Assembly: GCA_964035575.1 (NCBI GenBank) | Contig: OZ037841.1 | Coordinates: 124,001-188,000, forward strand | Length of the DNA: 64,000 bases | From: Rhynchopus sp. YZ270_cl-10 | Taxonomy: Eukaryota; Euglenozoa; Diplonemea; Diplonemida; Diplonemidae | Direction of reading: 5' to 3' | Shown: positions 62,614 to 64,000 of the stretch, in pieces | Position numbering within the stretch: the stretch's first letter is position 1 | Layout: each line of letters begins with the position of its first letter | Position numbers and translations under genes: made by a program | The notes under the pieces: generated by a model | The model's input: the letters and a program-made list of their open reading frames with translations, nothing else | What the model was told of the DNA's origin: nothing | Databases searched by the model: none

Positions 62614-64000
62614 ATGAAAAGGCAACGTAGTGAGAGCGGGTCTGCGGATGGGCGTGCTGACAAAAAGCCTAAGACAACAAAAGAAGCAACACAGGAGGCA
62701 GAAGAAGATGATACAGAAGCTTTTCAAAAACAGACTGGAGAGGATGATGAAGAAAAGGAAAAAACAGAAGATGAGCGCAATGAACCTACAACAGTAGAAT
62801 GCAGTACAAAACGGAAGAGGGGAGATGATGAACCAAGAAGTGCGCAGGAGCAGAAACCTTTCATTTGTGAAAACTGTGGTGCCAGCTTTGCAGTAGATAA
62901 ACAGCTCAAAGCACACAAAAAAGGCTCAAAAAAATGCAAAAAAACGTGTCCAAAGTGCAGAATTACGTTTTCTAATTTCCTTGAGAGGCACAATCATCAG
63001 AAGGGCTGCACAGGTGGGTTTCAGGAAGCACCTTCTACTCCTTCTCCTCAGGAAGCACCTTCTACTCCTGATGTGCCACCCCCCAAGAAGCAAAAACTGG
63101 ATAAGACTTCAGACGGCCGTTTCAAATGTCCTAATTGCGATGCTACATACAAACGTATTCACAAATTGACGGAGCATCTGAAAAAATGTCAACCTGCCTG
63201 TACTCTTTGTAGGCGCAGTTTTTCATCACCTCTGCAGGCACAGAAGGAAAATCATGCGTGCTTAGGAAAACTTTGCTGTGAGCACTGTGGGGAAGAATTC
63301 ACCGAGGTTAAAAACATGAAATCACATGCAGCAACCTGCGAAAAAACATGTCCGTACTGCTATGCACAGTTTGCAGAGGTAAATATTCTACTGAAACACA
63401 TCACACAATACTGCCTGAGGTTCAAAACTCTCAATTGCAAAATGGACTATCTTTCATACATTTTGCTTGGACAGGATGAGAGAGAGTTACAAAAGGAGAA
63501 TGTGAGTGCTATAACACCTGCACTGTCTGCTAGTGTTGCAGCAGTTTTGTGTTTGGCAGCCATAGAACTTCCCCAGTACTTTGACTTCAACGATTACACA
63601 CCGCCGTTATTTTCCTGGCTGTTCCATTCAGCTGAAGTATTTCGCATTTCGGCGTTAAGGACTTCTTCAAGGCCATACTATGCCACACAGGATAATCTGC
63701 TAAGGTTCCAAAAAGTGCTGCTGTGGTCACACATAAATGTTCCCTTGATTAAGGACAACAAACCAAAATCTCACACCTTCAACGACTGTGTGGTCGACAT
63801 CATGCAAAAAAAATGGGATCTCAGAAAGCTAAAGTCACTTGAAACAAAAAGGCAGCAGACGTATACCAAACTTGATGAGCTTGAGGAGGTTAAAGCTAGG
63901 ATTTTTTTGCTTGAGCATGAGGCCAGTTTTGTTACGCTGAGAAACGTGGACCCAATGTCAAAAATGGTGTTCGACCCAGCTTCTGTGGAGGAAGCAAAGT
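62614..64000 (+). CDS. Six-C2HC-finger protein, partial (runs off the window)
   Basis: 462 codons, open to the edge. Residues 1-80 are charged with basic stretches (TKRKRG) and an acidic run (GEDDEEKEKTEDE). Six fingers follow between 85 and 267, each C-x2-C ... H ... C rather than ending in His: C85/C88/H101/C108, C112/C115/C132, C172/C175/H188/C192, C196/C199/C216, C222/C225/H238/C242, C246/C249/H262/C267. A PSTPSPQEAPSTPDVPP linker separates fingers 2 and 3. From 280 on is a domain I do not recognise, with LSYILLGQDERELQ, a hydrophobic helix (ITPALSASVAAVLCLAAIE) and later a charged helix. The ATG at 62614 is preferred to an in-frame one at 62527 because a splice acceptor lies between them. 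It could be a host regulator or part of a transposable element. Confidence 0.7.
   Translation, partial: MKRQRSESGSADGRADKKPKTTKEATQEAEEDDTEAFQKQTGEDDEEKEKTEDERNEPTTVECSTKRKRGDDEPRSAQEQKPFICENCGASFAVDKQLKAHKKGSKKCKKTCPKCRITFSNFLERHNHQKGCTGGFQEAPSTPSPQEAPSTPDVPPPKKQKLDKTSDGRFKCPNCDATYKRIHKLTEHLKKCQPACTLCRRSFSSPLQAQKENHACLGKLCCEHCGEEFTEVKNMKSHAATCEKTCPYCYAQFAEVNILLKHITQYCLRFKTLNCKMDYLSYILLGQDERELQKENVSAITPALSASVAAVLCLAAIELPQYFDFNDYTPPLFSWLFHSAEVFRISALRTSSRPYYATQDNLLRFQKVLLWSHINVPLIKDNKPKSHTFNDCVVDIMQKKWDLRKLKSLETKRQQTYTKLDELEEVKARIFLLEHEASFVTLRNVDPMSKMVFDPASVEEAK

Overview
The window is nuclear DNA of a euglenozoan, most probably a diplonemid. The clearest evidence is six minus-strand spliced-leader (SL) RNA genes between 56509 and 59233. 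Each has a 40-nt exon that begins AACCAACG, contains CAGTTTCTGTACT and ends CATTG, followed by a GTATGG splice donor. The CAGTTTCTGTACT core is shared with kinetoplastid mini-exons, and the AACCAACGATTT start and AAAGCTA segment fit the diplonemid version as I remember it. The same region (52054-59233) carries tRNA-Ala, tRNA-Cys, two 5S rRNA genes and one gene each for the five spliceosomal snRNAs U1, U5, U4, U2 and U6. The RNAs needed for cis- and trans-splicing therefore lie within about 7 kb. A probable 49-nt GTATGT...CAG intron in a nearby gene fits the unusual 5' end of this U1 (ACATACC).

Layout. 1-51705 is mostly nested non-LTR retrotransposons (LINEs) of two related families, here called A and B. 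Family A occurs five times: A0 (1-10203, minus, 3' end outside the window), A1 (10491-22003, minus, one uninterrupted reading frame of about 3,300 codons), A2 (24341-26964, minus, 5'-truncated), A3 (27294-31366, plus, 5'-truncated) and A4 (33604-44298, plus, nearly full length but broken). Family B has one nearly full-length copy (44617-51705, plus) and two 3'-UTR pieces at 10204-10391 and 22006-22196 that flank A1. A encodes a hydrophobic leader, a long Ser/Asn/Gln tract built on CAG repeats, membrane-like segments, an OTU cysteine protease, a CCHH finger, reverse transcriptase, a CCHC finger and a PD-(D/E)XK (R2-like) endonuclease. These are followed by a second OTU protease, a RING-like Cys cluster, a coiled coil and a basic Gly/Arg tail. 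B has the same plan without the second OTU and the Cys cluster.

A2 and A3 are both inserted in a tyrosine-recombinase transposon (about 24312-32045), each with clear target-site duplications. Simple repeats are abundant: about 158 perfect copies of TTAGCTCC (23001-24262), AAACCCGC arrays (60440-60638, 60818-61306), an A-run/TGAACCCC array whose spacer grows along its length (32677-33603), 18-bp monomers at the A1 5' end, and a 9-bp GGAAGCTGT repeat next to a 200-nt assembly gap (22540-22739).

From 59234 on the DNA is AT-rich and host-like. It holds a small two-exon gene for a coiled-coil/C2H2-finger protein (61517-62081) and the start of a gene with six C2HC fingers (62614 to the window end). 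The AAACCCGC module with an AGAAGAAAGCT border lies upstream of both the recombinase gene and the 61517 gene. How the parts work together: the SL RNAs, snRNAs, 5S and tRNAs are a non-coding RNA supply locus, probably with several polymerase III units, while the rest is dominated by retrotransposon and repeat turnover.
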